From NCBI RefSeq assembly GCF_000317555.1, contig NC_019745.1, positions 186,001-250,000 on the forward strand: a stretch of DNA of 64,000 nucleotides, written 5' to 3'. The number at the start of each line of letters is the position of its first letter. The first letter of the stretch is position 1. The DNA comes from Gloeocapsa sp. PCC 7428 (GTDB taxonomy: Bacteria > Cyanobacteriota > Cyanobacteriia > Cyanobacteriales > Chroococcidiopsidaceae). The position numbers and the translations under genes are program-made. The notes beneath the pieces were generated by a model, which saw nothing but the letters and a program-made list of their open reading frames with translations, ran no database searches and was not told the origin of the DNA. Below, one piece after another: positions 39,089 to 48,882 of this stretch.

Positions 39089-39960
39089 CAACTTAGGACT
39101 AAAACGAATGAATGAAGTAAATAACTGAGTCTGATCTTAGCTTACTAACGCTTAATAGGAGTAACGCTTAGATTTATATCAGCTTAACTAAAGTATCTTA
39201 CACTGACTTTAATCAATATTTACTGCTATCTAATTACCTTACGGTGAACTTAATCAGTTGTAAACACTCTTGGTATTCATGATAACTATCTAACGATTGT
39301 TGATACTTAATACCTTCCCACAAGCTGACTAAAAAAGAATCAACCTAGCTATCTGATCTCGATCAAGTAAGCAGCAACCTTTAGATAGAACACAGCAGGC
39401 AAATAGGGATAAGCGTAAGGTGCTTGTTTAGCTACTCGCTAGCTGAGTTCAAGGCGCTCCTAAAAGTCAGAAAAAGACAACAATTCAGGGGAAAATCAGT
39501 ATAATAAAACTTAAAGCTCTGGGCGTAAGGTTTAAGATTTGAGAACTAGGGGTGATATCTTCTGCTTTATGATGTTGATATACATACAAGTTACAGGGTG
39601 ACACATAAACGGTGAAAGAAATCATCTTGGCTTGTCATCAGGCAAAGGAAAATACGGCGATTGCCTGTTAGCATCTCTTACCTATTCTTTAAAAAAGTAA
39701 AAGGCAGAAGGTAAAAGACAGCTAGACAACTCAACGAATGAATTTGGTAGATTTAATCAAGTTATAAAGCGATGTGTCTCCATAAATAAATTCAGGTGAT
39801 TAAAACCGTTTGGCGGAGTCTAGAAAACTTATGTTTGTCTAAAAGACCATTTTTCATAAAAGCCTTCTGCTATCTCCCCTGTGTCTTTCTTAATGAAGAA
39901 ATATTTTTTGTCATTGAAAATAATAAAAGATTTTGAAGTAAGGTCTAACTTGAGCAGAGA
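39089..39960. other. 872-bp gene-free region between cyAbrB and rrf2
   Basis: No ORF longer than a few tens of codons on either strand. There is a TATAAT box at 39500-39505 on the plus strand, but no clear -35 partner. It probably contains both divergent promoters and could encode a small RNA; the sequence alone does not show one. Confidence 0.4.
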
Positions 39961-40404
39961 ATGAAGCTAACAACTCGCGGACACTACAGTGTAAAAGCAT
40001 TGCTCGATTTGAGCTTACAGCCAAAGAATAGACCTGCATCAGTAAAAGCGATCGCGCAACGTCAAGATATCCCAGCGCCTTACTTGGAAAAATTGCTCAT
40101 TGAAATGCGTCGTGCAGGATTAGTCGAATCGATGCGTGGCGTTCAAGGTGGATACAAATTAGCGCGATCGCCTGCACAAATATCTTTAGGGCAAATCCTA
40201 GAATCTGTTGGCGAAACAATTGAACCTTTACCGCATCATAACCCCACACCAACTCAAGCCGAAGACTGGGTGACGTTCACATTGTGGCAGCGGTTACACC
40301 AGAAATTGAAAGAGGCACTTTATACGATCACGCTTGCAGACCTTTACTATGATGCGCGCAGTTGGCAAGCCGCGCAAGGCGAAGCAACAAGTTTTGTTGT
40401 TTAG
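39961..40404 (+). CDS. Rrf2-family transcriptional regulator without cluster cysteines
   Basis: A 147-residue regulator. Its N-terminal winged helix starts KLTTRGHYSVKALLDLSLQ and contains VKAIAQRQDIPAPYLEKLL and the wing GGYKLARSP. IscR-like members bind a [2Fe-2S] cluster through three cysteines after residue 90; here that segment (PLPHHNPTPTQAEDW) has none, so this protein is not an iron-sulfur sensor of the IscR type. Target and signal unknown. Confidence 0.88.
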   Translation: MKLTTRGHYSVKALLDLSLQPKNRPASVKAIAQRQDIPAPYLEKLLIEMRRAGLVESMRGVQGGYKLARSPAQISLGQILESVGETIEPLPHHNPTPTQAEDWVTFTLWQRLHQKLKEALYTITLADLYYDARSWQAAQGEATSFVV

Positions 40405-40906
40405 TGATTGGTAATGGGTCATCGGTAATAGACCTGCTGCGTGAAGCGAATCGCGAATAAATTCGCTAGCTAAATAAACAAAGTTCACCTCCGTGAACTT
40501 ACCGGTACAAGTATTTCTTGAGTGTACGAAGGTACAATTTGCTTGGATAGCCCCGACTTCCATCGGAGGGTATCTGCGATTCATGCAGGAGATTTAAATA
40601 GATGGGCATCGTTAAGCACTACACTTTTTGGCATTGCTTAATCAATGTATGAATCGTTAAGTAACCGTACTCGTATCAGCCCCCTAAATCCCCCAAACTT
40701 GGGGGACTTTGAAAGATTTGGTTCCCCCCAGAATTGGGGAACCACTGCGCCCTTGGGGGTGTCCTCGTTGAGTGCAAGTGGCGTACAACTGGCGTGGACG
40801 AGGGGGGGAAAATCACACTTCTGTTCAGCAACGCCCACTTTTTTATGTTTGTGAATAGTAAGTTGTCGCTCCACTAACCATTGACCATTGACGAATAAAA
40901 GCCTTT
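40405..40906. repeat. Repeat-filled spacer with several perfect hairpins
   Basis: Contains a 6-bp stem GCGAAT-AA-ATTCGC (40453-40466), a perfect 8-bp stem AAGTTCAC / GTGAACTT (40481-40500), a CCGA...TCGG hairpin (40553-40566), CCCCCAA...TTGGGGG (about 40690-40706), and a perfect GGTTCCCC / GGGGAACC stem (about 40720-40743). These look like composite dispersed repeats. No gene seen. Confidence 0.65.
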
Positions 40907-41902
40907 GTGTTATTACTTTCATCCATTTCCTTAACTATTCATACTCATTCACTGATTGTTTTAGTTTTTGCTGCGTTTTTAGATTACCTGATTGGCGATC
41001 CTTGGGGTTTTCCGCATCCGGTGCGCGTGATGGGGTGGGTAATATCGCAGTTTAATAAAATTGTTTGGAAACACTTTGATAGTTCATCCACACAGCGGTT
41101 AGCTGGTATTGTTTTAGGTATCGGCTTAACGACTAGTAGTGGTTTAATAGGGTGGTTGCTCGTACAAGCGGCTAAGTTCATTCATCCCAGTTTAGGAATT
41201 ATTGTCGAAAGTATACTCTTAGCAAGTTGCTTTGCTGCAAGAAGCCTAAGACTCGCTGCACAAGAAGTTTTGCAGCCACTTAGCAAAGGGAAAATTCAAC
41301 AAGCGCGTGCTAGCCTTAGTAAATATGTTGGTAGAGATACAGAAAATCTTTCTGAGACGGAAATTTTGCGCGCCGTTTTAGAAACTGTAACCGAAAATGC
41401 TACCGATGGCGTGATGGCACCTTTATTTTATGCGATCGCTGGTTCTTTTATACCGTTGATTGGAGGTGTTCCGGTTGCTTTAGCTTACAAAGCAGCAAGT
41501 ACCTTAGATTCGATGGTGGGCTATCGCGAAGCACCTTATACTTACCTAGGTTGGTTTAGCGCGCGTTTGGAAGATGCCTTAACGTGGCTGCCGTGTCGCC
41601 TAACCGTTCTGACTTTGGCAATTCTATCACGTAAACCGCGCTCTGTTTGGCGAATTTGCCGTCGAGATGCGGTAAAAGATCCTAGCCCTAATTCGGGTTG
41701 GAGTGAATGCGCATATGCGGCTGTACTTGGCGTACAAGTGGGAGGAACAAACTATTATCGAGGAGTGGCAAAACACAAGCCCTTCCTTGGAGATAATATT
41801 CATCCGATGACTTCAGGCAAAGTTTACCAAGCATTACAATTGACGCGATATTGCTTTTTAATTTGGCTAGGAGTTGCAGCTTTGCTTTTGTTTAAATCTT
41901 AA
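40907..41902 (+). CDS. cobD: Adenosylcobinamide-phosphate synthase
   Basis: A 331-residue integral membrane protein (CbiB/CobD), attaching the aminopropanol arm to adenosylcobyric acid in vitamin B12 synthesis. The signature DYLIGDPWGFPHPVRVMG is near the N-terminus; several helices and the GDNIHPMTSGKV motif follow. The start is a GTG at 40907; no ATG occurs nearby in frame. B12 made by cyanobacteria is pseudocobalamin. The second B12 gene of the window is cbiX at 52699. The two are not in one operon. Confidence 0.92.
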   Translation: MLLLSSISLTIHTHSLIVLVFAAFLDYLIGDPWGFPHPVRVMGWVISQFNKIVWKHFDSSSTQRLAGIVLGIGLTTSSGLIGWLLVQAAKFIHPSLGIIVESILLASCFAARSLRLAAQEVLQPLSKGKIQQARASLSKYVGRDTENLSETEILRAVLETVTENATDGVMAPLFYAIAGSFIPLIGGVPVALAYKAASTLDSMVGYREAPYTYLGWFSARLEDALTWLPCRLTVLTLAILSRKPRSVWRICRRDAVKDPSPNSGWSECAYAAVLGVQVGGTNYYRGVAKHKPFLGDNIHPMTSGKVYQALQLTRYCFLIWLGVAALLLFKS

Positions 41903-41966
41903 CTGCAATGACACGATATTCACGAAGTTTTAAACTAAGCCTATAACCTTTTTACCTCTCTTCAAT

Positions 41967-42503
41967 ATGCCTGCTAAAGTTGTTGAAATTCTTTCTGCTG
42001 AAGAGATCCGCCGTACTATGACACGTCTTGCTTCCCAAGTCGTCGAAAGATCGCGGGATTTGTCACAACTCGTCATTTTAGGTATTTATACTAGAGGGGC
42101 ATTTTTAGCAGATCTATTGGCGCGCCAAATTGAGGTGCTTGAGGGCGTAACCGTTCCTGTGGGGGCGTTGGATATTACATTTTACCGCGACGATTTGGAT
42201 CAAATAGGCGTACGAACTCCAGCCAAAACAGAAATTCCCTTTGACTTAACAGGTAAGACTGTTTTACTTGTCGATGACGTGATTTATAAAGGGCGCACTG
42301 TACGCGCGGCTTTGAATGCTGTTAATGATTATGGTAGACCTGCGGCGATTTGGCTAGCGGTATTAGTCGATCGCGGTCATCGCGAGTTACCGATTCACCC
42401 TGATTTTACGGGTAAACAGCTACCTACTGCCAAAGAAGAACAAATTAAAGTGTATTTACAAGATTTTGACGGACGCGATGCGGTGGAATTAATCGGTAAT
42501 TAA
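41967..42503 (+). CDS. pyrR: Bifunctional pyr operon regulator / uracil phosphoribosyltransferase
   Basis: A 178-residue PyrR with the PRPP-binding motif [16 protein letters not shown]. In Gram-positive bacteria PyrR binds pyr mRNA; in cyanobacteria the regulatory part is less clear and the enzyme converts uracil and PRPP to UMP. Length and N-terminus ([21 protein letters not shown]) fit the family. It follows cobD by 65 bp and may share its transcript. Confidence 0.93.
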   Translation: MPAKVVEILSAEEIRRTMTRLASQVVERSRDLSQLVILGIYTRGAFLADLLARQIEVLEGVTVPVGALDITFYRDDLDQIGVRTPAKTEIPFDLTGKTVLLVDDVIYKGRTVRAALNAVNDYGRPAAIWLAVLVDRGHRELPIHPDFTGKQLPTAKEEQIKVYLQDFDGRDAVELIGN

Positions 42504-42929
42504 TAACAATTAACTATTATTTTCTGTTTGAATAAATAGCATACTTGTGAAGGTCGGGTAATGGAAAAGCTTTTAACACTTGGCAATGAACATTTGGCTA
42601 CACAGACGCTAACCGCTATTTAATGACCAATTACCACTTACCAAGGCTCAACCTTTTAGTTACGTCTTCACCCCTAAGACAGATGCAGCCTACAGCGATC
42701 TACAGTGATATTCATATATTAATATTTTTTATATTTTCTTAATAATTAAGGGTAATCGCGATGAATGCTGTAAAAAAAATTACGACTGCAACTCCTCGAA
42801 GCGTATAGCATTACCAGTTACGGAAATTGGTAATATCAACTGCAAAGAAAGCTGCTATATGCGTAGTCGCAATCACAGGAATGCAATTGCAATTCCCAAT
42901 ACCTGGATACAGGCTTGTATAAAATACTA
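42504..42929. other. Spacer containing one copy of a dispersed element
   Basis: The segment 42540-42690 is the first copy of the dispersed element described at 49515 and 60225 (GGTCGGGTAATGGAAAAGC..., heptamer units, then TTACGTCTTCACCC). Between about 42690 and 42929 no gene is seen. Confidence 0.5.
42540..42690 (+). repeat. Dispersed intergenic element, copy A
   Basis: Shares its start (AGGTCGGGTAATGGAAAAGCTTTTA), its internal ACCAATTACC heptamers and its end (TTACGTCTTCACCC) with copies at 49515-49700 and 60225-60475. Confidence 0.6.
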
Positions 42930-45209
42930 ATGAATTTTTTCTATCCTAGACTAGGCTATAACCTATCCTTACTTGCGATCGCACTCGTTGTCCTCATCAA
43001 ACTTACTTTAGAACCAACAACTCTACTCGATTTCGGGCTAGTGTTGTTTTTGACGGTGTTGACAATCAATTCTTGGCACAACAATATCGCGATCGGGCTA
43101 GTGGCGATCGCTTCCGCAGCGATAATATTTTGGCTGCTCAATTATTTTTTGGCTACAAGTCTAAACTTTTGGCAACTAGCGTCATTTGGAGTCATCGCAC
43201 TACCGCTGAGTATCGTTAATTTAGTTGTTAATCATGTAGAACACACGTCAGCAAAAGTATCTGAGGCAACAGTAACAGGGGTACAAGATATCAACAAGGC
43301 GCTAGAAACGGCGGTTGAATGCATCGCTAGAATTGATTTTCAAGGTCACTACGTAACTGTGAATGAAGCCTATGCGCACTTATTAGGCTACAAACCACAA
43401 GACTTAATTGGTAAAGCGTGGGAAATAACCGTTCATCCGCAAGACATCGCCAAACTCACCGCTACGTATCAACAAATGTTGACAACAGGGAAAGCAGAAG
43501 CCGAAGCGCGCGGTATTCGCCAAGATGGATCGCATTTTTATAAACAAGTCACATTAATTAAAACGAGCGATCGCCAAAATAGTTTTAGCGGACACTACTG
43601 CTTTGTTAAAGATATTACCCAACGCAAGCAAAGCGAAGAACGACTACGACTCTTAGAATCTGTGGTAGTGAATGCGAATGATGCGATCGTTATTACCGAA
43701 GCCGAACCGATTCAAGCCCCAGGTCCGCGTATTCTTTACGTCAACGAAGCTTTTACGCGCATGACGGGTTATACTCTGCAAGAAGTTGTAGGGAAAACAC
43801 CACGGTTACTCCAAGGATCAAAAACGGATAAAGAAACGTTAACGCGGATTCGGACAACCTTACAGCAATGGCAATCAGATGTTTTTGAGCTAGTTAACTA
43901 CCGCAAAGATGGCTCAGAATTTTGGGTAGAACTGAGTATCGTACCTATTCCCGATGAAGCCGGATGGTACACGCATTGGATTTCGGTACAACGCGATATC
44001 ACCCAGCGCAAAGAAGTAGAAGCCATGCTAGCCAAACTGCTGCTACGCGAACAGCAAGCGCGAATCGCAACCGAAGAAGCAAGTCGGATGAAAGATGAGT
44101 TTCTCGCGGTTGTATCGCACGAGTTACGAACACCACTCAATGCTATGCTTGGTTGGTCGCGGTTACTGCGGAGTCGTTCGCTCAACGAACAAACGACCGC
44201 ACGCGCCTTAGAGACAATTGAGCGAAATGCCCAAGCCCAAGCGCAACTGATCGAAGATCTTCTTGATATTTCGCGTATGATGCGCGGCAAACTTAGCTTA
44301 CAATGTTGCGCTGTTAATCTAAAAAATATCGTTGAAGCGGCGATTGATACAATTCGACTTGCAGCAGCAGCAAAAGATATTCAAATTCATACTGCATATG
44401 CAGCCACTCGGTCAATTTCTGGGGATGGCGATCGCCTGCAACAAGTCGTTTGGAATTTACTTTCAAATGCGATTAAATTTACTCCTCACGGTGGACGCGT
44501 AGAAGTATCGTTAGTAGAACAAGATACGTATGTTGAGCTAAGTATCCGCGATAACGGGCTAGGTATCGATCCAGATTTTCTCCCGCATATCTTTGAACAA
44601 TTTCGACAAGCGGATAGTAGCAGTAGTCGCAAGCAAGGCGGGCTAGGCTTGGGATTAGCGATCGTCCGTAATTTGGTAGAACTGCACGGCGGCACAATTA
44701 GTGCAATAAGTCAAGGAATCGGTACAGGCGCAACTTTTATTGTGCGATTGCCTTTTCACCGCGAGAGCGAAAACGATACACTCAAGATAACACCCGATAC
44801 GGAATTTCCAACAGAATCAGGGATTACGGGTTTACAAATACTCATTGTTGATGATGAAGCCGATGCGCGCGAATTGCTCAAAATTATGCTAGAGCAGGCA
44901 GGCGCAAATGTCACCGCTGTTGGCTCTGTCAGTGATGCTTTAAATATCATTGAACAATTACAACCGGATATTCTATTAAGTGATATTGGGATGCCAGGTG
45001 AAGATGGCTACTCTTTAATTCAAAAAACCAAACACCTAAAAACGAAATCTGGCAAACAAATTCCCGCCGCAGCAATTACAGCGTATGCTCGCGTAGAGGA
45101 TCAAGTGAGAGCATTACAAGCAGGTTTTCAAACACATCTACCCAAACCTATCGATCCAGCACAGTTAATTGCAGTCGTGATAACGCTTGCAAAGAGAGAT
45201 TTTGGCTAA
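42930..45209 (+). CDS. Membrane-anchored PAS-PAS hybrid histidine kinase
   Basis: 759 residues from the ATG at 42930; a TTG five codons upstream is also open. Three or four hydrophobic segments fill the first ~100 residues, then PAS 1 (about 125-235), PAS 2 (about 240-360), HisKA with the phospho-accepting H397 (VSHELRTPLNAMLGW), HATPase (DNGLGIDPDFLPHIFEQF, GLGLGLAIVRNLV) and a C-terminal receiver (ILIVDDEADARELL, phospho-Asp in LLSDIGMPG). PAS 2 has a LOV-like GKTPRLLQG segment but without the reactive cysteine. Signal and output unknown. Confidence 0.88.
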   Translation: MNFFYPRLGYNLSLLAIALVVLIKLTLEPTTLLDFGLVLFLTVLTINSWHNNIAIGLVAIASAAIIFWLLNYFLATSLNFWQLASFGVIALPLSIVNLVVNHVEHTSAKVSEATVTGVQDINKALETAVECIARIDFQGHYVTVNEAYAHLLGYKPQDLIGKAWEITVHPQDIAKLTATYQQMLTTGKAEAEARGIRQDGSHFYKQVTLIKTSDRQNSFSGHYCFVKDITQRKQSEERLRLLESVVVNANDAIVITEAEPIQAPGPRILYVNEAFTRMTGYTLQEVVGKTPRLLQGSKTDKETLTRIRTTLQQWQSDVFELVNYRKDGSEFWVELSIVPIPDEAGWYTHWISVQRDITQRKEVEAMLAKLLLREQQARIATEEASRMKDEFLAVVSHELRTPLNAMLGWSRLLRSRSLNEQTTARALETIERNAQAQAQLIEDLLDISRMMRGKLSLQCCAVNLKNIVEAAIDTIRLAAAAKDIQIHTAYAATRSISGDGDRLQQVVWNLLSNAIKFTPHGGRVEVSLVEQDTYVELSIRDNGLGIDPDFLPHIFEQFRQADSSSSRKQGGLGLGLAIVRNLVELHGGTISAISQGIGTGATFIVRLPFHRESENDTLKITPDTEFPTESGITGLQILIVDDEADARELLKIMLEQAGANVTAVGSVSDALNIIEQLQPDILLSDIGMPGEDGYSLIQKTKHLKTKSGKQIPAAAITAYARVEDQVRALQAGFQTHLPKPIDPAQLIAVVITLAKRDFG

Positions 45210-45221
45210 TTTTTCATTATG

Positions 45222-45243
45222 TGGACAAGACACTGCCTTGCCC
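45222..45243. repeat. Copy of a 21-bp palindromic repeat
   Basis: GGACAAGACACTGCCTTGCCC is an imperfect relative of the perfect palindrome GGGCAAGGCACTGCCTTGCCC at 61232-61252. Confidence 0.6.
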
Positions 45244-46293
45244 TTATTTTACGCGCTGCAATACTTGTGAACGCTTGAAATCTTCTATATTTGCTGTGCC
45301 AGTACAAAACAGAACCGTCGTGATTTCGGCGATCAAGACTTCGACTAACTCGTAAAGCGCGGCTTCTGATTCGGCAGCGGCTTGTAAGAAGGGTAATGCT
45401 AAACCGGCAATATCGGCACCTAGCGCGATCGCTTTGGCAACATCTAAGCCATGACGCAAACCACCAGACGCAATTAAGGGAATTTCGGGTGCTACCTCTC
45501 GAATGCTTGTGATACACTCTGCTGTTGGTAAACCCCAATCGGCAAATGTCATCCCTAGGCGACGCTGTAGGCTATTTTCTGCGCGTTCGCTTTCCACTTT
45601 CGCCCAAGAAGTACCGCCTGCACCCGCAACATCAATCGCACTCATTCCCGCATCGATCAATCTTGTCGCCATAGCCGCAGAAATGCCATTCCCGACTTCT
45701 TTGGCAATGACTGGCACAGAAATTTTACTACATAATTTCTCTATTTTGTCAAGCAAACCGCGAAAATTTGTATCACCTCTAGCTTGAATGCATTCTTGTA
45801 AAGGGTTGAGATGCAAAATCAAAGCGTCAGCTTGCAGTAAGTCAACAACGCGCCGACACTCATCTAATCCATATTTGTAATTGAGTTGTACCGCACCCAG
45901 ATTAGCAAACAGTAAAATATCTGGCGCATGCGATCGCACCGCGAAAGTTGCAGCAACTTGTGGTTTTTCGAGCGCTACCCGCTGCGAACCAACTCCCATT
46001 GCCATATTGTAATGCTGCGCGACTTCGGCAAGCCGACGGTTAATCGTTCCTGCAAATTCTGTACCGCCTGTCATCGACGAAATCAATAGTGGATAGGATA
46101 ACGATTTGCCTAAAAACTGAGTACGCAAGTTAATTTCATCGCGGTTAATCTCAGGTAAACAGCAATGTATAAAGCGATAGCGTTCTAAGCCATTCGTCGT
46201 TTGTGCAAATTGTACATCTTCATCGAGACAAATACGTAAGTGTTCTGCTTTACGCGTCTGTGTTTGTCCTGACAAGCTTAAAGGAAGGTTCAC
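45244..46293 (-). CDS. fni: Isopentenyl-diphosphate delta-isomerase, type 2
   Basis: A 349-residue FMN-dependent isomerase interconverting IPP and DMAPP in the isoprenoid (MEP) pathway; it feeds carotenoids, chlorophyll phytol and quinones. Motifs: [59 protein letters not shown]. The start is GTG at 46293. It ends in a convergent overlap region with the hybrid kinase, 35 bp apart, where a palindromic repeat lies. Confidence 0.95.
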   Translation of the reverse strand: MNLPLSLSGQTQTRKAEHLRICLDEDVQFAQTTNGLERYRFIHCCLPEINRDEINLRTQFLGKSLSYPLLISSMTGGTEFAGTINRRLAEVAQHYNMAMGVGSQRVALEKPQVAATFAVRSHAPDILLFANLGAVQLNYKYGLDECRRVVDLLQADALILHLNPLQECIQARGDTNFRGLLDKIEKLCSKISVPVIAKEVGNGISAAMATRLIDAGMSAIDVAGAGGTSWAKVESERAENSLQRRLGMTFADWGLPTAECITSIREVAPEIPLIASGGLRHGLDVAKAIALGADIAGLALPFLQAAAESEAALYELVEVLIAEITTVLFCTGTANIEDFKRSQVLQRVK

Positions 46294-46478
46294 AGGTTAA
46301 TTTCAATAAAAGAGGTTTTTATTATGACTGTACAACTAGCTATAGTGCCATTAGCAAGTTATTATTCAAACTTTACCCAATACAAAAAAGGATGAGCAAG
46401 TGCAAGCTTACACTCAGTCATCCTTCAATTTAGAAGCAGTGGTCAATTTCTACAAGAGTGTGCGATTACCGCTAAAAA

Positions 46479-47033
46479 CTAAGCAACCTTGGAGACACTG
46501 TTGTTTACATGAACATATTCATTCAGCTTCGCCATCACTTTCTCGACGCTTTCAGCTAACGTTTCTTGATTTGTACGGCATTCTACTTCAGGATTGAGCG
46601 GCGGTTCGTAAGGATCGTCAATTCCTGTGAAACTCTTGATCTCTCCAGCGCGTGCTTTTTTGTACAATCCCTTGACATCACGTTCTTCGCACACAGCTAA
46701 CGGTGCATTGACAAAGATTTCCATAAAGTTGCCAATTTTCCCGCGAACTTCGTCACGAATTGCACGATAAGGAGAAATAGCAGAAACGATAACAATCACT
46801 CCATTGCGCGTCAGCAATTGAGCCACAAAACCAATGCGACGAATATTTTCATCGCGATCGGCTTTGCTAAAACCTAAACCTTTCGTTAGGTTCTCTCGAA
46901 CAACATCACCATCAAGAACTTCAACTTTGTAACCTTGTTCGCGCAGTTTTTCTTCTACCGCTTTACTAATTGTCGTTTTCCCTGCACCACTCAACCCAGT
47001 AAACCACAAAGTCATTCCTTGGTGTTTCATCAT
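46479..47033 (-). CDS. cysC: Adenylylsulfate kinase
   Basis: About 184 residues from the ATG at 47033 (MMKHQGMTLWFTGL); the frame upstream is not family-like. It phosphorylates APS to PAPS with ATP in sulfate activation. P-loop GLSGAGKT, then VLDGDVVRENLTKGLGFSK and the sulfate-kinase motif AVCEERDVKGLYKKARAGEIKSFTGIDDPYE. It is transcribed alone. PAPS may serve sulfotransferases, which fits the sulfatase found elsewhere in the window, but this is only an inference. Confidence 0.95.
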   Translation of the reverse strand: MMKHQGMTLWFTGLSGAGKTTISKAVEEKLREQGYKVEVLDGDVVRENLTKGLGFSKADRDENIRRIGFVAQLLTRNGVIVIVSAISPYRAIRDEVRGKIGNFMEIFVNAPLAVCEERDVKGLYKKARAGEIKSFTGIDDPYEPPLNPEVECRTNQETLAESVEKVMAKLNEYVHVNNSVSKVA

Positions 47034-47567
47034 TCTGCTACCTTTACCTTTACTGAAACTTAAGTCTTCCACACAATCAAGAATATCGGGGTAGAAACCT
47101 ACTAAACGCGTTCTTTAGTTGTCCTCAACTTCTGAGGCTATTAGAGTCAGCGTTCTTGCAGCAACACAACTAACATGAAACTACGTTTTATTGCATTACT
47201 ACCTCTCGACGTCGAGTGATTCGCATTGGCTGAATTGTAAACAAAATTTATCAGATTATAAACACAAATTAAAATTTTATTAACTGATAATAAAGAGCAG
47301 TTTTCATAAAAAAATAATATATTACTTGCTGGATTAATGAAAGCTATTAGCCTGTCAAGGTTTAAGCAAACAACTTAGCAGAATCTTTACAATTAGCTAG
47401 CTTTTATGAAGTTTGGGCTTTGGGCGATCGCCTCGCCATCACAACATCATACTTTTACTCTTTCCGTGACATTCTGACAAGAGTATGCTTCTTAAAAGAG
47501 TAATGATGTAGTTACACAGATAACAGAAAATCTACAACCTGAAGTTATTCCTGTAAAATTAAGAGTT
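47034..47567. other. Gene-free spacer upstream of cysC, with a 12-bp palindrome
   Basis: No gene. At 47205-47216 lies the perfect palindrome CTCGACGTCGAG, inside a minute frame (MKLRFIALLPLDVE). It might be a protein-binding site but could be chance. Confidence 0.35.
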
Positions 47568-48065
47568 TTACTTTGCCTGTTCGTACATCTGTCGATGTTT
47601 TTTCATTAGCTGCAAATATTTTTCATTCGTTTTTGCTAACGTCCATTTTTCTTTGAAGATTGCAGCGGACTCAGCTTTGACTGGATCGACTTCTAAGGGT
47701 AAAACTTCCTTTCTCGCTTGCTTCTCGGCTTCCTCAGAACCCGCCTTTTGCGGGTTGGCTTTATATTTTCTCCCACTTTTATGATTGGCATAACGACGCG
47801 ATCGCGTGTAACCCATCTGCAAAAACTTACGCGCCATATCCGCGCCAACAAAATCATCTTGTTCAAGATAGTTGAGAAATAACTCATAAATCTTTTCACT
47901 CGACTCTTTGGCAATTTCAGGAGTTTTAAAGCGCCAGTATGGTAAAATCTCTGACTTATAAGGCTCTACCAACAGTACTCCTTGCTCGCCCTTACCTACA
48001 CGATACAATTCAGGTGAAGAACGAAAATCAATATGTTTAAAATCTAAGGAATAATCAAATTCCAT
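47568..48065 (-). CDS. DUF4385-family protein
   Basis: A 165-residue soluble protein. The central segment ADMARKFLQMGYTRSRRYANHKSGRK is, as I recall, characteristic of the DUF4385 family, whose function is unknown. A basic and acidic C-terminal half follows (KANPQKAGSEEAEKQARK). No signal or catalytic motif is recognised. It precedes the K+ channel gene on the opposite side by 28 bp and could share its transcript, the channel being upstream. Confidence 0.75.
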   Translation of the reverse strand: MEFDYSLDFKHIDFRSSPELYRVGKGEQGVLLVEPYKSEILPYWRFKTPEIAKESSEKIYELFLNYLEQDDFVGADMARKFLQMGYTRSRRYANHKSGRKYKANPQKAGSEEAEKQARKEVLPLEVDPVKAESAAIFKEKWTLAKTNEKYLQLMKKHRQMYEQAK

Positions 48066-48093
48066 ACTTTTTTGAACCTACATGAACAAGCTA

Positions 48094-48882
48094 TTACAAA
48101 TTTTTTTCTAACTTGGTGCCACAAATTTTACAATAATGAGCATCGGTATCGTGCAGTGATAATTGACAAGTAGGACAAACTGTTTGTACTTGGCGACTCG
48201 TTTTGATAAATTGTCTAATCAGATCGCCAACTTGCCAAGGAATTAACGCCACACCAGTTAATATCATTAATACTGTTAGAAGTCGTCCTAGTTGAGAAAT
48301 TGGCGTTACATCACCAAAGCCAACTGTTGTCATCGTAACAACAGAAAAATAAAAAGCATCTAAGAAGGTGTTAAAAGTATCTGAATTAACTGGATGCTCG
48401 ACTTGATAAATCAGCCCAGAATAAATAAAAATAATAGCAAATAACGTAAATAGTATTCTAGCAAAAATAATGCTATCTTCGCCGCTAATCCGCTCGAATA
48501 AAACTATTTTTTGAAGAAATCTTACTAACCTAAGAATCCGAAACCAGCGAAGAATCCGAATGAAGCTAATATCTACTAAACCTAGGAAAAAAGGTAGAAT
48601 TGTTAAAAGGTCAATCAGTGAATATAAACTAAAAAAATATTTTGTTTTAGACTCAGCACACCACAAGCGTAGTGTATATTCTAAAGCAAAAATTCCAATA
48701 ATAACACTGTCCAACTTGTCTAATACTAACCTTAATTCTGTAGGAATTGAGTAAGTTTCTACAACAAAAATAGCAGAAGATAGTAAGACTAAACCTGTAA
48801 TTGCTAAATTAAGAAATCTCCCCAGTGGAGTTTCAATATCTTCTAAATAAAATCCAATAACTTTTTTAGCTAGCAATATCAT
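48094..48882 (-). CDS. Voltage-gated-type potassium channel with C-terminal zinc ribbon
   Basis: About 262 residues from the ATG at 48882. Six helices: a voltage-sensor-like S4 with regularly spaced arginines (FIRILRWFRILRLVRFL) and a pore with the K+ selectivity motif TTVGFGDVTP. After the sixth helix come two CxxC pairs (CPTCQLSLHD...YCKICGT), an unusual zinc-ribbon tail. The channel lies in the inner membrane. The zinc-ribbon tail may bind a regulator or stabilise the tetramer. Confidence 0.88.
   Translation of the reverse strand: MILLAKKVIGFYLEDIETPLGRFLNLAITGLVLLSSAIFVVETYSIPTELRLVLDKLDSVIIGIFALEYTLRLWCAESKTKYFFSLYSLIDLLTILPFFLGLVDISFIRILRWFRILRLVRFLQKIVLFERISGEDSIIFARILFTLFAIIFIYSGLIYQVEHPVNSDTFNTFLDAFYFSVVTMTTVGFGDVTPISQLGRLLTVLMILTGVALIPWQVGDLIRQFIKTSRQVQTVCPTCQLSLHDTDAHYCKICGTKLEKNL

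Noticed and set aside
39100-39950. Search for tRNA or rRNA genes in the longest gene-free region
   Set aside because: No cloverleaf-type GGTTCGAATC arm or rRNA-like sequence recognised here or elsewhere in the window.
44479-44697. Minus-strand frames inside the hybrid kinase gene
   Set aside because: Antisense to a clear HATPase domain, no ribosome site, composition unlike proteins.
45206-45538. 110-codon minus-strand frame overlapping the end of fni
   Set aside because: Out-of-frame shadow of fni, which is well supported by motifs.
47205-47216. Palindrome CTCGACGTCGAG with a 14-codon frame
   Set aside because: A single short palindrome and a tiny ORF without ribosome site; no second copy and no known operator of this sequence.
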